64,000 nt of DNA from Streptomyces sp. NBC_01478 (GTDB taxonomy: Bacteria; Actinomycetota; Actinomycetes; Streptomycetales; Streptomycetaceae): positions 7,669,501-7,733,500 of the forward strand of contig NZ_CP109444.1 of the NCBI RefSeq assembly GCF_036227225.1, given 5' to 3'. Positions 17,262-25,345 of the stretch are shown here, piece after piece (positions within the stretch are counted from its first letter, which is position 1; each line of letters opens with the position of its first letter). The translations under genes were made by a program, and so were the position numbers. The notes under the pieces are model-generated. The model ran no database searches and was not told the origin of the DNA. It saw nothing but the letters and a program-made list of their open reading frames with translations.

Positions 17262-18227
17262 ATGTTCGCCGTCTACGCCGCCCGAATCGACCGCGACCAG
17301 CCGCTCTCCGGCCTTGAGTTGGGGGAGCGTCCCGCCCCCGAGGCCCGGCCGGGCTGGAGTGTCATCGATGTCAGGGCCGCCTCCCTCAACCACCATGACC
17401 TGTGGTCCCTGCGCGGCGTGGGCCTCGCCGAGGACAAGCTGCCGATGATCCTCGGCTGCGACGCCGCCGGTGTCGACGCGGACGGCAACGAGGTCGTCCT
17501 GCACTCCGTCATCGGCCAGACCGGTCACGGCGTCGGCCCCAAGGAACCCCGTTCCATCCTCACCGAGCACTACCAGGGCACCTTCGCCGAGCAGGTCGCC
17601 GTACCGACGTGGAACGTGCTGCCGAAGCCGAAGGAACTGTCCTTCGCGGAGGCCGCCTGTCTGCCCACGGCCTGGCTGACCGCGTACCGCATGCTCTTCA
17701 CCAACTCCGGTGTACGGCCCGGTGACTCGGTGCTCGTGCAGGGCGCCGGCGGCGGTGTCGCCACGGCCGCGATCGTGCTCGCGAAGGCGGCCGGGCTGCG
17801 CGTCTTCGCGACCAGCCGGGACGAGGCCAAGCGGAAGCGCGCGCTGGAACTGGGCGCCGTCGAGGCGGTGGAGCCGGGTGCGCGGCTGCCGCAGCGCGTG
17901 GACGCCGTCATCGAGACCGTCGGCGCCGCCACCTGGTCCCACTCGGTGAAGTCCCTCAAGCCCGGCGGCACGATCGTCATCTCCGGCGCCACGAGCGGCG
18001 ACCGCCCCTCGCACGCCGAACTGACCCGCATCTTCTTCCTCGAACTCAAGGTCGTCGGCTCGACCATGGGCACCAAGGACGAACTGGAGGACCTGCTCGC
18101 CTTCTGCGCCGCGACGGGTGTCCGCCCTGTCATCGACGAGGTGCTCCCCATGGACCGGGCCCGCGAGGGCTTCGAACGGCTCGACTCCGGCGGCCAGTTC
18201 GGCAAGGTCGTGCTCACCAACGGCTGA
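17262..18227 (+). CDS. Zinc-binding-dehydrogenase-type MDR oxidoreductase (quinone-reductase-like)
   Basis: This 321-residue medium-chain dehydrogenase/reductase carries the N-terminal GroES-like domain (AASLNHHDLWSLRGV; GCDAAGVDADGNEV) and a Rossmann domain with the NAD(P)H loop VLVQGAGGGVATAAIVLAKAA. It lacks the structural-zinc cysteine cluster of alcohol dehydrogenases, so it fits the zeta-crystallin/quinone-reductase-like branch. The ATG at 17262 begins MFAVYAARIDRDQPL. The substrate is unknown. It is followed by a strong hairpin and an unrelated operon. Confidence 0.88.
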   Translation: MFAVYAARIDRDQPLSGLELGERPAPEARPGWSVIDVRAASLNHHDLWSLRGVGLAEDKLPMILGCDAAGVDADGNEVVLHSVIGQTGHGVGPKEPRSILTEHYQGTFAEQVAVPTWNVLPKPKELSFAEAACLPTAWLTAYRMLFTNSGVRPGDSVLVQGAGGGVATAAIVLAKAAGLRVFATSRDEAKRKRALELGAVEAVEPGARLPQRVDAVIETVGAATWSHSVKSLKPGGTIVISGATSGDRPSHAELTRIFFLELKVVGSTMGTKDELEDLLAFCAATGVRPVIDEVLPMDRAREGFERLDSGGQFGKVVLTNG

Positions 18228-18249
18228 CGCTCCCCGGTATTTCCCTTCG

Positions 18250-18279
18250 ACGGCCGGTCCGGTTTCCCGGGCCGGCCGT
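18250..18279 (+). terminator. Terminator of MDR oxidoreductase gene
   Basis: A 13-bp stem with one G-U pair (18250-18262 with 18267-18279, loop TTTC) lies 22 bp after the stop codon. Confidence 0.75.
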
Positions 18280-18292
18280 TGGCGTGTGCCGT

Positions 18293-18315
18293 CGTGCCGT
18301 CGTGCCGTCGTGCCC
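18293..18315. repeat. Short tandem CGTGCCGT repeat
   Basis: Three near-exact copies of the octamer GTCGTGCC/CGTGCCGT lie between the terminator and the operator region of the next operon. The block looks like replication slippage. Confidence 0.6.
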
Positions 18316-18323
18316 GCATTTTC

Positions 18324-18370
18324 TGTCAACTTTGGTTGACATGTGGGGTGTGTCAACGTAGGTTGACGTC
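18324..18370 (+). promoter_or_regulatory. Promoter with two identical-arm palindromic operators; mRNA probably leaderless
   Basis: Two inverted repeats with arms TGTCAAC and GTTGAC lie at 18324-18341 and 18351-18368, 27 bp apart. Within them TTGACA (18336-18341), a 17-bp spacer and TAGGTT (18359-18364) form a near-consensus sigma-70-type promoter. A start about 7 bp further on would be the A of the ATG at 18371, giving a leaderless message. The operators cover both the -35 and -10 boxes, as expected for a repressor. Confidence 0.75.
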
Positions 18371-18580
18371 ATGACCGAAGCAACGGATCTCGCCGAGCGT
18401 GCGGGTGACCGTGATCCACGGGTCGGCCTGCGTGCCGTGTCCGCGCTGCGCAAGCTGGTGGAGCAGTTGGAGGCGGTGCAGGTGCGCGGTGCGCGCAATC
18501 AGGGCTGGTCGTGGCAGGAGATCGCCGCGGAACTCGGAGTCAGCAGGCAGGCCGTGCACAAGAAGTACGGGAGGCAGTGA
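18371..18580 (+). CDS. Small helix-turn-helix protein
   Basis: This 69-residue protein is a helical lead-in (DPRVGLRAVSALRKLVEQLE) followed by one HTH, NQGWSWQEIAAELGVSRQAV, ending KKYGRQ. Its stop overlaps the start of the Clp-N gene (TGATG). The likely role is DNA-binding regulator of its own operon, perhaps at the paired TGTCAAC-GTTGAC operators immediately upstream; this is inference. There is no convincing Shine-Dalgarno sequence, consistent with leaderless translation. Confidence 0.85.
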   Translation: MTEATDLAERAGDRDPRVGLRAVSALRKLVEQLEAVQVRGARNQGWSWQEIAAELGVSRQAVHKKYGRQ

Positions 18581-19152
18581 TGTTCGAACGGTTCACGAAG
18601 GACGCCCGCGCCGTGGTGCGGGGTGCGGTGGAGCACCGTGAGCGGTCGGGGTCCGGTTCCGTCGACCCCGATCACCTGCTGCTGGCACTCCTCGACCGCC
18701 AGGGCAGCCGGGCCTCCTTCGCCCTGGCCGCCCTCGGTCTCGCTCCCGAGGAACGCAAGGAGTCCGTACGACAGGCTCTGGGCGACGCGCGCCGACGGGC
18801 CGGGCTCTCGCAGGCCGAGGCCGATGCCCTTGCCGGGCTCGGCATCAACGTCTCGGAGATCGTCGCCCGGGTCGAGGAGGTGCACGGCGTCGGGGCGATG
18901 TCCGGTGACCGCAAGGACAAGGAGTGGTGGTCGAGCCGCCGTGTCTTCAGCCGCGGCGCCAAGAACGTCCTGGAGAAGTCCCTGCGCATCGCCGTCGCCC
19001 GTCGCGACCGGCACGTCGGCGACGAGCACTTCCTCCTCGCCCTGACCGTCCTTCCCGGCGTGCCGGGTGAGGTGCTCGCCGACCACGGGGTGACCCACGA
19101 GGCGGCGACGCGGGTGCTGTACGGCGGGGGAGACGCGAAGGCGGCGGGCTGA
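18580..19152 (+). CDS. Clp N-terminal domain protein (double Clp-N motif, ClpC/ClpS-like adaptor-type)
   Basis: This 190-residue protein has two Clp-N repeats and no AAA+ module: residues ~1-70 (MFERFTKDARAVVRGAVEH; VDPDHLLLALLD) and ~125-185 (FSRGAKNVLEKSLRIAVARR; VGDEHFLLALTVLPG). Free-standing Clp-N proteins bind substrates or adaptors of ClpC/ClpP proteolysis or substitute for the N-domain. It is coupled to the upstream HTH gene by a TGATG overlap. The unit is probably a proteostasis/stress operon. Confidence 0.88.
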   Translation: MFERFTKDARAVVRGAVEHRERSGSGSVDPDHLLLALLDRQGSRASFALAALGLAPEERKESVRQALGDARRRAGLSQAEADALAGLGINVSEIVARVEEVHGVGAMSGDRKDKEWWSSRRVFSRGAKNVLEKSLRIAVARRDRHVGDEHFLLALTVLPGVPGEVLADHGVTHEAATRVLYGGGDAKAAG

Positions 19153-19200
19153 CTCGCGGGCGGGGCGGGGCGGGCTGACTTGCGGGCGGGACGGGGCGGG
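19149..19200. repeat. Exact 26-bp tandem duplication (two mismatches)
   Basis: Copies 19149-19174 and 19175-19200 abut each other. The first copy contains the TGA stop codon of the Clp-N gene, and both are G/C-only after CTGACTYG. It is probably a slippage product. Confidence 0.8.
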
Positions 19201-19239
19201 CCGCCCAGGCCGGAGCCCCGCCCTGCCGTGACCGTCGGC

Positions 19240-20340
19240 TCAGCCCTTGTGCCCCCCGCGCAGTACCGCCCCGATGTGCGCCGCCGCCGCCGACAAGTGG
19301 CGCCTTGTGTCCCGGAGTTGGTCCTCGGTGACGCCACGGTCGCGGGCCGCGTCACGGATGTCGTCCCGGAAGCGGTCGAGGAGCCGGTCCAGATCGCGGG
19401 CCGGATCGCCGGTGGAGTCCTCGTGGGCCCAGGCCGGTTCGTACTCGGCGGGGAAGTCATCCGGGGTCTGGCTGTACTCGGGTGCCGAGGGCGCCGCCGG
19501 CGTCGAGGCGGACTTGCCCGCACCCGCACCGGTAGCCGTACCCGTACCCGGTCGCCCCCCGAACCCGAAGTCCTTGCCGAACTCCTTGCCGAAGTCGCCG
19601 AATTCCTTGGCCAGTTCGGTCAGGCTCTCCCGCACTCCCGTGGGCCAGTCGCCGCGCGCGAAGTGGTCCTGCGCGTGCTCCTGGACCTGGCGGCCGATGC
19701 GCTGCATCTCCTCCTGGGCCTGCGCCCAGGCCCGCGCCTGCGCCTCCTTGGCCTGGCGCCGGGCCTGCTGGGCCTCCTCGCGGGCCCGCCGGCTCTCGTC
19801 CTTGGCGCGCCGGGCCTGCTCCTTCCACTCCTGCTTGGCGCGGCGCATCTCCTCCTTGGCGGCGCGCCACGACTCCTTGTCGCCGAAGTCCGTGAAGTCC
19901 CCGGCGGGGCTGTCGTGTTCGCCCGGCCGGCCGCGCCCGGTCCTGGCTCCCTGACGGGCCTCGGTCGCCGCCGCGCGCATCTCGCGCCGCAGGTCGCCCG
20001 CCGCGCCCCGGACGTCGGCCCGGATCTCGGCGGCCAGTTCGGCGACCGACTCGCGGATCTCCAGCTCCAGGTCGGCCAACTCACCGCTGCGGTCGGCCAG
20101 TTCGGCGCGGCCGGCGTCCGTGATGGCGTACACCTTGCGGCCGCCCTCGGTGGTGTGGGTGACCAGGCCCTCGGCCTCCAGCTTGGACAGCCGCGGGTAG
20201 ACCGTGCCCGCCGAGGGTGCGTACAGCCCCTGGAAGCGCTCCTCCAGGAGGCGGATGACCTCGTAGCCGTGTCGGGGGGCCTCGTCCAGCAGCTTCAGCA
20301 GGTACAGGCGGAGGCGGCCGTGGGCGAAGACGGGAGGCAT
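19240..20340 (-). CDS. PadR family transcriptional regulator with long coiled-coil tail
   Basis: This 366-residue protein has an N-terminal PadR winged helix (LLDEAPRHGYEVIRLLEERF; SAGTVYPRLSKLEAEGLV; KVYAITDAGRAEL). PadR proteins are normally 110-190 residues. Here ~200 extra residues follow, with a charged Ala/Arg/Glu heptad region (~155-225, e.g. EEMRRAKQEWKEQARRAKDE), a Phe/Gly repeat EFGDFGKEFGKDFGFGG and a Gly/Ala linker. It begins 1 bp after the upstream DUF4097 gene, so the two are one operon. It likely represses its own operon at ATATCGCG-type sites upstream of DUF4097. Confidence 0.88.
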   Translation of the reverse strand: MPPVFAHGRLRLYLLKLLDEAPRHGYEVIRLLEERFQGLYAPSAGTVYPRLSKLEAEGLVTHTTEGGRKVYAITDAGRAELADRSGELADLELEIRESVAELAAEIRADVRGAAGDLRREMRAAATEARQGARTGRGRPGEHDSPAGDFTDFGDKESWRAAKEEMRRAKQEWKEQARRAKDESRRAREEAQQARRQAKEAQARAWAQAQEEMQRIGRQVQEHAQDHFARGDWPTGVRESLTELAKEFGDFGKEFGKDFGFGGRPGTGTATGAGAGKSASTPAAPSAPEYSQTPDDFPAEYEPAWAHEDSTGDPARDLDRLLDRFRDDIRDAARDRGVTEDQLRDTRRHLSAAAAHIGAVLRGGHKG

Positions 20341-20341
20341 G

Positions 20342-21382
20342 TCAGAGCACCTTCTTGTCGGTCGTACCGTCGGCCGGGGCGGTGCCGGAAGCATCGCCCG
20401 GGCCGGAAACGGAATTGTCCCCCGAGTCGCCTTGAGCCCCGTCCGCAGGGGCGCCGGTCACGTCGCCCTCAGGTACCCGTCCGCTCTCCTGGACGGCGTC
20501 CTGGAAGGGCTCGTCGTCCTGAAAGGGCCCCTTCGCGTCCGCCTCCCACGGACCGTCGTCGCCCTCGCCCTCGTCCTCCACCACCGGCCGCCGCAGGAGC
20601 GCGATCGACCCGGAGACGGTCGTGGCGCGCAACTTCCCCGTGCCCGCGCCCAGTTGGCCGGTGATCTTGTGGGCGCCCCACTGGCCGTGCACCCGCAGTC
20701 CGTCGAAGGCGTTGGAGATCGAACCGCTCGCCGTGTTGGCCTCGACGTCCGCGTCCGCCGGATGCGGCAGCCGGATGGCGATCTCGCCCGAGACATTGGT
20801 CAGCCGGACGTCGGTCGGGCCGTCCGGGTCGAGGTCCACGATCATGGAGCCGCTCACCGACTCGGCGCGCACGGAGGGTCCCGACCCCTCGACGACGGTG
20901 AGATCGCCGGAGACCGAGTTGAAGCGGAGGTCGCCGGTGACCGCCTGGGCCTCCAGGTTCCCCGAGACCGTGTCGGCGCGGACCGACCCGGAGAGGCCGA
21001 CAAGGGTGGTGTCGCCGGTGACCCCGCGCACCACCGAAGGCCCGCTGATCCCGGAGACGACGGCTGCCGCGCCGACCACCCCGACCTCGACCCGGGTGCT
21101 CGCGGGAACGGCCAGGGAGACCACCGCGCTGCGCCGCCAGCCCTTCCGGTCGAGCCACTTGAGGAAGCCCTTCCAGGGCAGGTCCTCGTACGCCACCGTC
21201 AGCGTGCCGTTCTCCTGGGTCACCACCAGGGGCGGCCCGTCGATCTCGGAGATCTCGATGCGGGCGGAACCCTCGTCCGTCCCCACGACGTTCACCGTTC
21301 CGTTGACGATGCGCACATGGAGATCGCTCACGGGCTCGTCGAACGTGAGCTTCTTGGGCTCTGCGACGGACCACTCGGACAT
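20342..21382 (-). CDS. DUF4097 beta-strand-repeat protein
   Basis: This 346-residue protein is made of a repeating short beta-strand pattern built on V-x-G-x-V/I and xSGx (VRGVTGDTTLVGLSGSVRAD, VSGNLEAQAVTGDLRFNSVS). That is the signature of the DUF4097 right-handed beta-helix-like fold, related to LiaX/LiaG-type cell-envelope stress proteins. The C-terminal ~90 residues are acidic and disordered. No signal peptide or transmembrane segment is seen. The start ATG at 21382 follows GAGGAGGT. It is in an operon with the PadR-type regulator, which is common in streptomycetes. Confidence 0.88.
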   Translation of the reverse strand: MSEWSVAEPKKLTFDEPVSDLHVRIVNGTVNVVGTDEGSARIEISEIDGPPLVVTQENGTLTVAYEDLPWKGFLKWLDRKGWRRSAVVSLAVPASTRVEVGVVGAAAVVSGISGPSVVRGVTGDTTLVGLSGSVRADTVSGNLEAQAVTGDLRFNSVSGDLTVVEGSGPSVRAESVSGSMIVDLDPDGPTDVRLTNVSGEIAIRLPHPADADVEANTASGSISNAFDGLRVHGQWGAHKITGQLGAGTGKLRATTVSGSIALLRRPVVEDEGEGDDGPWEADAKGPFQDDEPFQDAVQESGRVPEGDVTGAPADGAQGDSGDNSVSGPGDASGTAPADGTTDKKVL

Positions 21383-21425
21383 GATGCAGACCTCCTCGGC
21401 CGAACCGGACGGGACACGACGCGCC

Positions 21426-21459
21426 ATATCGCGTCTTCCATGAAACACGATATATCGCG
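21426..21459 (-). promoter_or_regulatory. ATATCGCG direct repeats, likely PadR operator
   Basis: ATATCGCG occurs at 21426-21433 and 21452-21459 (26-bp period). The second copy overlaps the perfect palindrome CGATATATCG (21448-21457). This AT-rich block in otherwise GC-rich DNA lies 44-77 bp upstream of the DUF4097 start and is the natural candidate for autoregulation by the operon's PadR protein. Confidence 0.55.
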
Positions 21460-21599
21460 GATCTGGAAAGTCAAGGCACTCGTTCGAGTGGCCGCCGTCG
21501 GGCAGGGAATAACCGGCAAAGGCGGATAAATCGCCCCAGTTGAGGGTCGTTAACCGGAGGAACGGTGATCGGTGATCGGCCGTTGGTGGGCGTGAGGAC

Positions 21600-21782
21600 C
21601 TACTCGTCGTCGTCCTCGTCGTCCAGTCGGGCCAGCCAGGTCGCCAGGCGTTCCACCGGTACCTCGAAGTCCGGGTTCAGGTCGACGAAGGTGCGCAGTT
21701 GCTCGGCGAGCCACTCGAAGGTGACCTCTTCCTCGCCGCGCCGCTTTTCGAGCTCTTCGATGCCTCGGTCGGTGAAGTACAC
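21600..21782 (-). CDS. DUF6104 small conserved protein
   Basis: This 60-residue protein begins MYFTDRGIEELEKRRGEEEV and ends in an acidic tail, DDEDDDE. It matches the highly conserved actinobacterial DUF6104 family, of unknown function. Its ATG at 21782 is preceded by GAGAATCCCC rather than a strong ribosome site. It is monocistronic, between the DUF4097 operon and the divergent conflict-type locus. A hairpin with CTGGGG/CCCCAG arms (21794-21820) lies in its 5' region. Confidence 0.85.
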   Translation of the reverse strand: MYFTDRGIEELEKRRGEEEVTFEWLAEQLRTFVDLNPDFEVPVERLATWLARLDDEDDDE

Positions 21783-21915
21783 GGGGGATTCTCCTGGGGG
21801 CGTGGGTCTGACACCCCCAGGTTATGCGGGGGGCAAAGGTTCCGATCCCGCACCTCACGCGCGCGTGCCTGGGCACAATGACCACAGGCGGTCGGGACGG
21901 TCGTACGGGGGCGTG

Positions 21916-22323
21916 ATGGAACGGATGATCCAGGAGATCGAGCTGCCCGGGGGAGAGCGGGTGCTCGCCCGGGTCAGTGTGCTCTCGCCCGAGGAAGTGC
22001 CCGGCGGGGCCGACGAGTTCGGGTACGAGGACGTCGGCGCCCTCGACCACATGGCCGCCCGTGTCGACCAGCTCAACGAACTGGTCAGCGGGGTCGGCGG
22101 GGCCGTGCTCGCGGCGGCGCGTGCCGTACGGCCCGACGAGGTCAGCGCCACCTTCGGTGTGGAACTGGCGGTGAAGCCGGGCAAGGCCGTGGCCCTGCTC
22201 GCCGACGGCGAGGCCAAGGCGGCCCTGTCGATCACGCTCACCTGGCGCGGGGACAGCACGCAGGCGGCAGGGGACGCCACCGCGGCGGCGCTCCACGACG
22301 GCCGGAACGCCGCCGCCACATGA
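21916..22323 (+). CDS. Trypsin-co-occurring domain 1 protein (TCAD1, CU044_2847 family)
   Basis: This 135-residue protein belongs to the CU044_2847/TCAD1 family, which is almost always found beside a trypsin-like protease in predicted conflict systems. The N-terminal half is a beta sheet (IQEIELPGGERVLARVSV) and the C-terminal half contains the typical VSATFGVELAVKPGKAVALLADGEAKA segment (AVLAAARAVRPDEVSATFGV). The start is ATG 21916, with a GTG directly before it as alternative. Its stop overlaps the protease start by 4 bp (ATGA). Probable role: partner or regulator of the protease; the mechanism is unknown. Confidence 0.88.
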   Translation: MERMIQEIELPGGERVLARVSVLSPEEVPGGADEFGYEDVGALDHMAARVDQLNELVSGVGGAVLAAARAVRPDEVSATFGVELAVKPGKAVALLADGEAKAALSITLTWRGDSTQAAGDATAAALHDGRNAAAT

Positions 22324-24245
22324 CCGGCCAGCTCGAACAGTTGGCGATTCGAGCCACCGTCCGGATCGGTCCGGACGCGGCACCCGGCACCCTCTGGGGC
22401 AGCGGTTTCCTTGTCGCGCCCGGCTGGGTGCTGACCTGCGCGCACGTCCTGCCCCTCGACGCCGGAGTCGAAAGCGTCGGCACGCTGCGCGTGCGCGGCC
22501 ATCAACTCGACACCCCGGCCCGGCTCGCGTACTGGCTCGGCGGCGGCACCGACCCCGAACAGGACCTCGCCCTCGTCCGCCTGGAGGATGACGCGGCGCA
22601 CGGCCACGCGTGCGTGCGGCTCACCGATCGCTACGACCCGCCGCACCAGGTCACCGCGTTCGGCTGGCGCACACCCACGGGCGGCGCCCCCCAGCGCTGG
22701 AACGGGCACAGCGAGTGCAACGGCCGGGACGGCTCGTACGGGTTCACCCTCGCGCCCCACATGGAGATACCGCACGGCGCCTCCGGAGGCCCCCTGCTGG
22801 ACCGTGACCACGGAGTCGTCGCGGGCATCGTCAAGGCCCGCCGCGCCGGCCGGGACGGCGGCCTCGCCGTCGCGGCGACGGCGCTGCGCGGCTTCCGCGA
22901 GGCGCGCGCCGTGGGCGGCGAGGACAGCCTGGGCCCCGACCCGTACGCGGCGCTCATCCGCAGCCACGACCGGTGGCATCACGGCGTGACGGCCGGCCCG
23001 AACTGGGTGCGGCTGCAAGGCGAACTGCCCGCCGCCGGCCGGCGAGGCTGGGGGCCGCGGGACAGCGCCGAGGCGTCCGCGCTGCTCGCCGAACTGCCGC
23101 CTCCCGTCTCGTCGGCCGAACTGCAGCGGATGATCAGCCGCGTCCTCGGCCACGAGCCGCTGTGGGAGGACGAGTTGGCCCCGGTCGACTGGCGCGACGG
23201 GCAGGGCTGGGCACACGACCAGCCGGACGGCGCCGAGATCGTCGCGCTGCACTACCTGCTCGCCGTGGCCCAGTCCTGCCGACGGCGGGCACCGGACGCC
23301 GTCGCCGAACTGGAGCGCTGGGTGAAGGCGCGGATCGAACAGCTCCCCGACTACGTCGCGGCACTGCTGCGCGAACGCGCGGGCGAGGACCGGGGGTTGA
23401 CCGCTGTCGGTGCCGACGACGGCCGGCTCGCGGACGACCCCACCGTCCCGGACAGTGAACGGCCCGTCGTAGCCGTCGAGTTGGAACTCGACCCCTACGG
23501 TCCCGGCGACCGCTTCCACTGGCGGGTCTGGTCCTGGCCCGACGGACCCGACACCGCGCGGATGCTCGACGAGGACACCGGGGAAGAAGGCACCCCGCTC
23601 GCCGAACTGCAGCGGGTGCTGCACCGGCCGCTGCGCCGGGCGTTCGGAAAACTGGATGCCGAACAGTGTCCCGCCCGCCTCGAACTCGCCCTCCCCGTCC
23701 AGCACTTCGGGCTGGACGCGCACCAGTGGCCACGGACCGCCGAGCCGCCCCTGGGCGCGCAGCGACAGGTCGTGCTGCGCTCACTGAACCGGCGCGGCGA
23801 GCCGGCCCCGGTGTGGCGCGAGCGCTGGGACGGCGTCACCGGAAACGTGCTCAAGGCGCTGCCGGTGCACTCGCCCGAGTACGCGAAGGAGGCGCTGGAG
23901 GCGGCGGCGCCCGACGCGGTGCCGATCCTGTGCCGCCCGCCGCAGCAGAACACCGACTCGCTGACCGACGCGATCGGCGCCGGATACGGCGTCGCCCTGT
24001 GGAGCCTCAACGGCGAGCACGCACGCGCGTGCGGCACGGACTGCGGCGAACTGTACGGCCGTACCGCCCAGTTGCTCGGCTCGGTCGACGGCGCCGCGGC
24101 CCTCCCCGAGCGGCTGAGAGCCCTCCGCGAACAGGCCGGCGAGGAAGGCGGCGAGGACGCGGCCTGGACGGCACACGTCGCGCTTCTCTACGACGACCCG
24201 CGGCGCCCCCTCCCGGTCTGCGACGACCCGCTGGACTCCCCGTGA
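22320..24245 (+). CDS. Trypsin-like serine protease fused to VMAP-C domain (active triad)
   Basis: This 641-residue cytoplasmic protein has a chymotrypsin-fold protease at residues ~1-195 with a full triad: H42 in LTCAHVLP, D82 in EQDLALVRL and S155 in HGASGGPLLD. Residues ~235-640 form a VMAP-C (vWA-MoxR-associated protein C-terminal) domain, recognisable from ELPPPVSSAELQRMIS, FHWRVWSWPDGP and VPILCRPPQQ. There is no signal peptide, so it acts inside the cell. Genes of this class are predicted effectors of vWA-MoxR-VMAP conflict systems, where an NTPase/vWA module is thought to control the protease. It overlaps the TCAD1 gene and precedes the MoxR gene by 65 bp. Confidence 0.92.
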   Translation: MTGQLEQLAIRATVRIGPDAAPGTLWGSGFLVAPGWVLTCAHVLPLDAGVESVGTLRVRGHQLDTPARLAYWLGGGTDPEQDLALVRLEDDAAHGHACVRLTDRYDPPHQVTAFGWRTPTGGAPQRWNGHSECNGRDGSYGFTLAPHMEIPHGASGGPLLDRDHGVVAGIVKARRAGRDGGLAVAATALRGFREARAVGGEDSLGPDPYAALIRSHDRWHHGVTAGPNWVRLQGELPAAGRRGWGPRDSAEASALLAELPPPVSSAELQRMISRVLGHEPLWEDELAPVDWRDGQGWAHDQPDGAEIVALHYLLAVAQSCRRRAPDAVAELERWVKARIEQLPDYVAALLRERAGEDRGLTAVGADDGRLADDPTVPDSERPVVAVELELDPYGPGDRFHWRVWSWPDGPDTARMLDEDTGEEGTPLAELQRVLHRPLRRAFGKLDAEQCPARLELALPVQHFGLDAHQWPRTAEPPLGAQRQVVLRSLNRRGEPAPVWRERWDGVTGNVLKALPVHSPEYAKEALEAAAPDAVPILCRPPQQNTDSLTDAIGAGYGVALWSLNGEHARACGTDCGELYGRTAQLLGSVDGAAALPERLRALREQAGEEGGEDAAWTAHVALLYDDPRRPLPVCDDPLDSP

Positions 24246-24310
24246 CCGCGACTGTGAGACCCGCTGCCGCACCACGGCCCACCTGACCGCCTCCCCCGAA
24301 GGAGACTCCC

Positions 24311-25345
24311 GTGACCACCCCCGACTGGTTCGTCTTCCGGGGTTCCGGCGAGCAGCACGACGGTGTCGGACGGCTGCCCGCGCCGCCGCCGTGGCGCGAC
24401 TTCGACGGCGGCCCGCTCATCGAGACGGTCCCGCCGCTGGGCACCGAGTCGACGCGCCGCCTCGGCACCAGGGGCGCGGGCGGCCTCAGTTGGCGCCCGC
24501 AGGAACTGGAGTTGATCAACGCGGCGCTCTATCTGCGCCGCCCGCTCCTGGTGACCGGCGACCCCGGCTCCGGCAAGTCCACCCTCGCCCACGCCCTCGC
24601 GTACGAACTCGGCCTCGGCCGCGTGCTGCACTGGCCCATCGTCAGCCGCACCACCCTGCGCGACGGCCTCTACACGTACGACGCGATCGCCCGCCTCCAA
24701 GACATGCAGATGGCAAAGGAGTTGGACGACGAGCCCTACACGGAGGACATCGGCGAATACCTGCGCCTCGGCCCGCTCGGCACCGCCCTGCTGCCCCGCG
24801 CCCGGCCCCGGGTGCTCCTCGTCGACGAACTCGACAAGAGCGACATCGACCTGCCCAACGACCTCCTCAACGCCCTGGAGGAGGGTGAGTTCCGCATCGC
24901 CGAGCTCCAGCGGATCGCCCGCAGGCAGCCCGAGGTCCAGGTCCTCACCGACGACGGCGACCGCGCCTCCGTCGAGGAGGGACAGGTGCGCTGCCGGGCC
25001 TTCCCCGTCGTCGTGATGACCAGCAACGGCGAACGCGACTTCCCCGCCCCGCTGTTGCGCCGCTGCCTGCACCTCGACCTGCCCTCGCCCCGCAACGACG
25101 AGTGGGGCACCGCGCGCCTCGACGCCATGGTCCGCGCCCATTTCGGCGACACGGACACGTCCGGCAACGAACAACTCATCCGCGCATTCCTGGAGTCGAG
25201 CCCCGGCTCCCTGCGCGCCGCCGACCAACTCCTCAACGCGATCTACCTCACCCAGGAAGCGGTACGCGACAGCGAGCCCGACCGGCAGCGGCTCGCCGAG
25301 CTGTTGATGAGGCCGCTGGACCAGGGCGAGCACGGGACGCGTTGA
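24311..25345 (+). CDS. MoxR-family AAA+ ATPase
   Basis: This 344-residue MoxR-type AAA+ protein has Walker A GDPGSGKST (~residues 82-90), Walker B VLLVDELDKSDIDLPNDLL, sensor 1 VVMTSNGERDFPAPLLRRC and a C-terminal lid (GSLRAADQLLNAIYLTQ). The start is GTG 24311 with GAAGGAG upstream. MoxR ATPases act as chaperones that work with vWA-domain proteins; here the vWA-like SAV_2336 domain is in the next gene, which it overlaps (TGATG). Together they form the NTP-dependent switch of the locus. Confidence 0.93.
   Translation: MTTPDWFVFRGSGEQHDGVGRLPAPPPWRDFDGGPLIETVPPLGTESTRRLGTRGAGGLSWRPQELELINAALYLRRPLLVTGDPGSGKSTLAHALAYELGLGRVLHWPIVSRTTLRDGLYTYDAIARLQDMQMAKELDDEPYTEDIGEYLRLGPLGTALLPRARPRVLLVDELDKSDIDLPNDLLNALEEGEFRIAELQRIARRQPEVQVLTDDGDRASVEEGQVRCRAFPVVVMTSNGERDFPAPLLRRCLHLDLPSPRNDEWGTARLDAMVRAHFGDTDTSGNEQLIRAFLESSPGSLRAADQLLNAIYLTQEAVRDSEPDRQRLAELLMRPLDQGEHGTR

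Noticed and set aside
21855..23723. 622-residue frame antisense to the TCAD1/protease genes
   Set aside because: Shadow; the real genes carry clear catalytic and family motifs.
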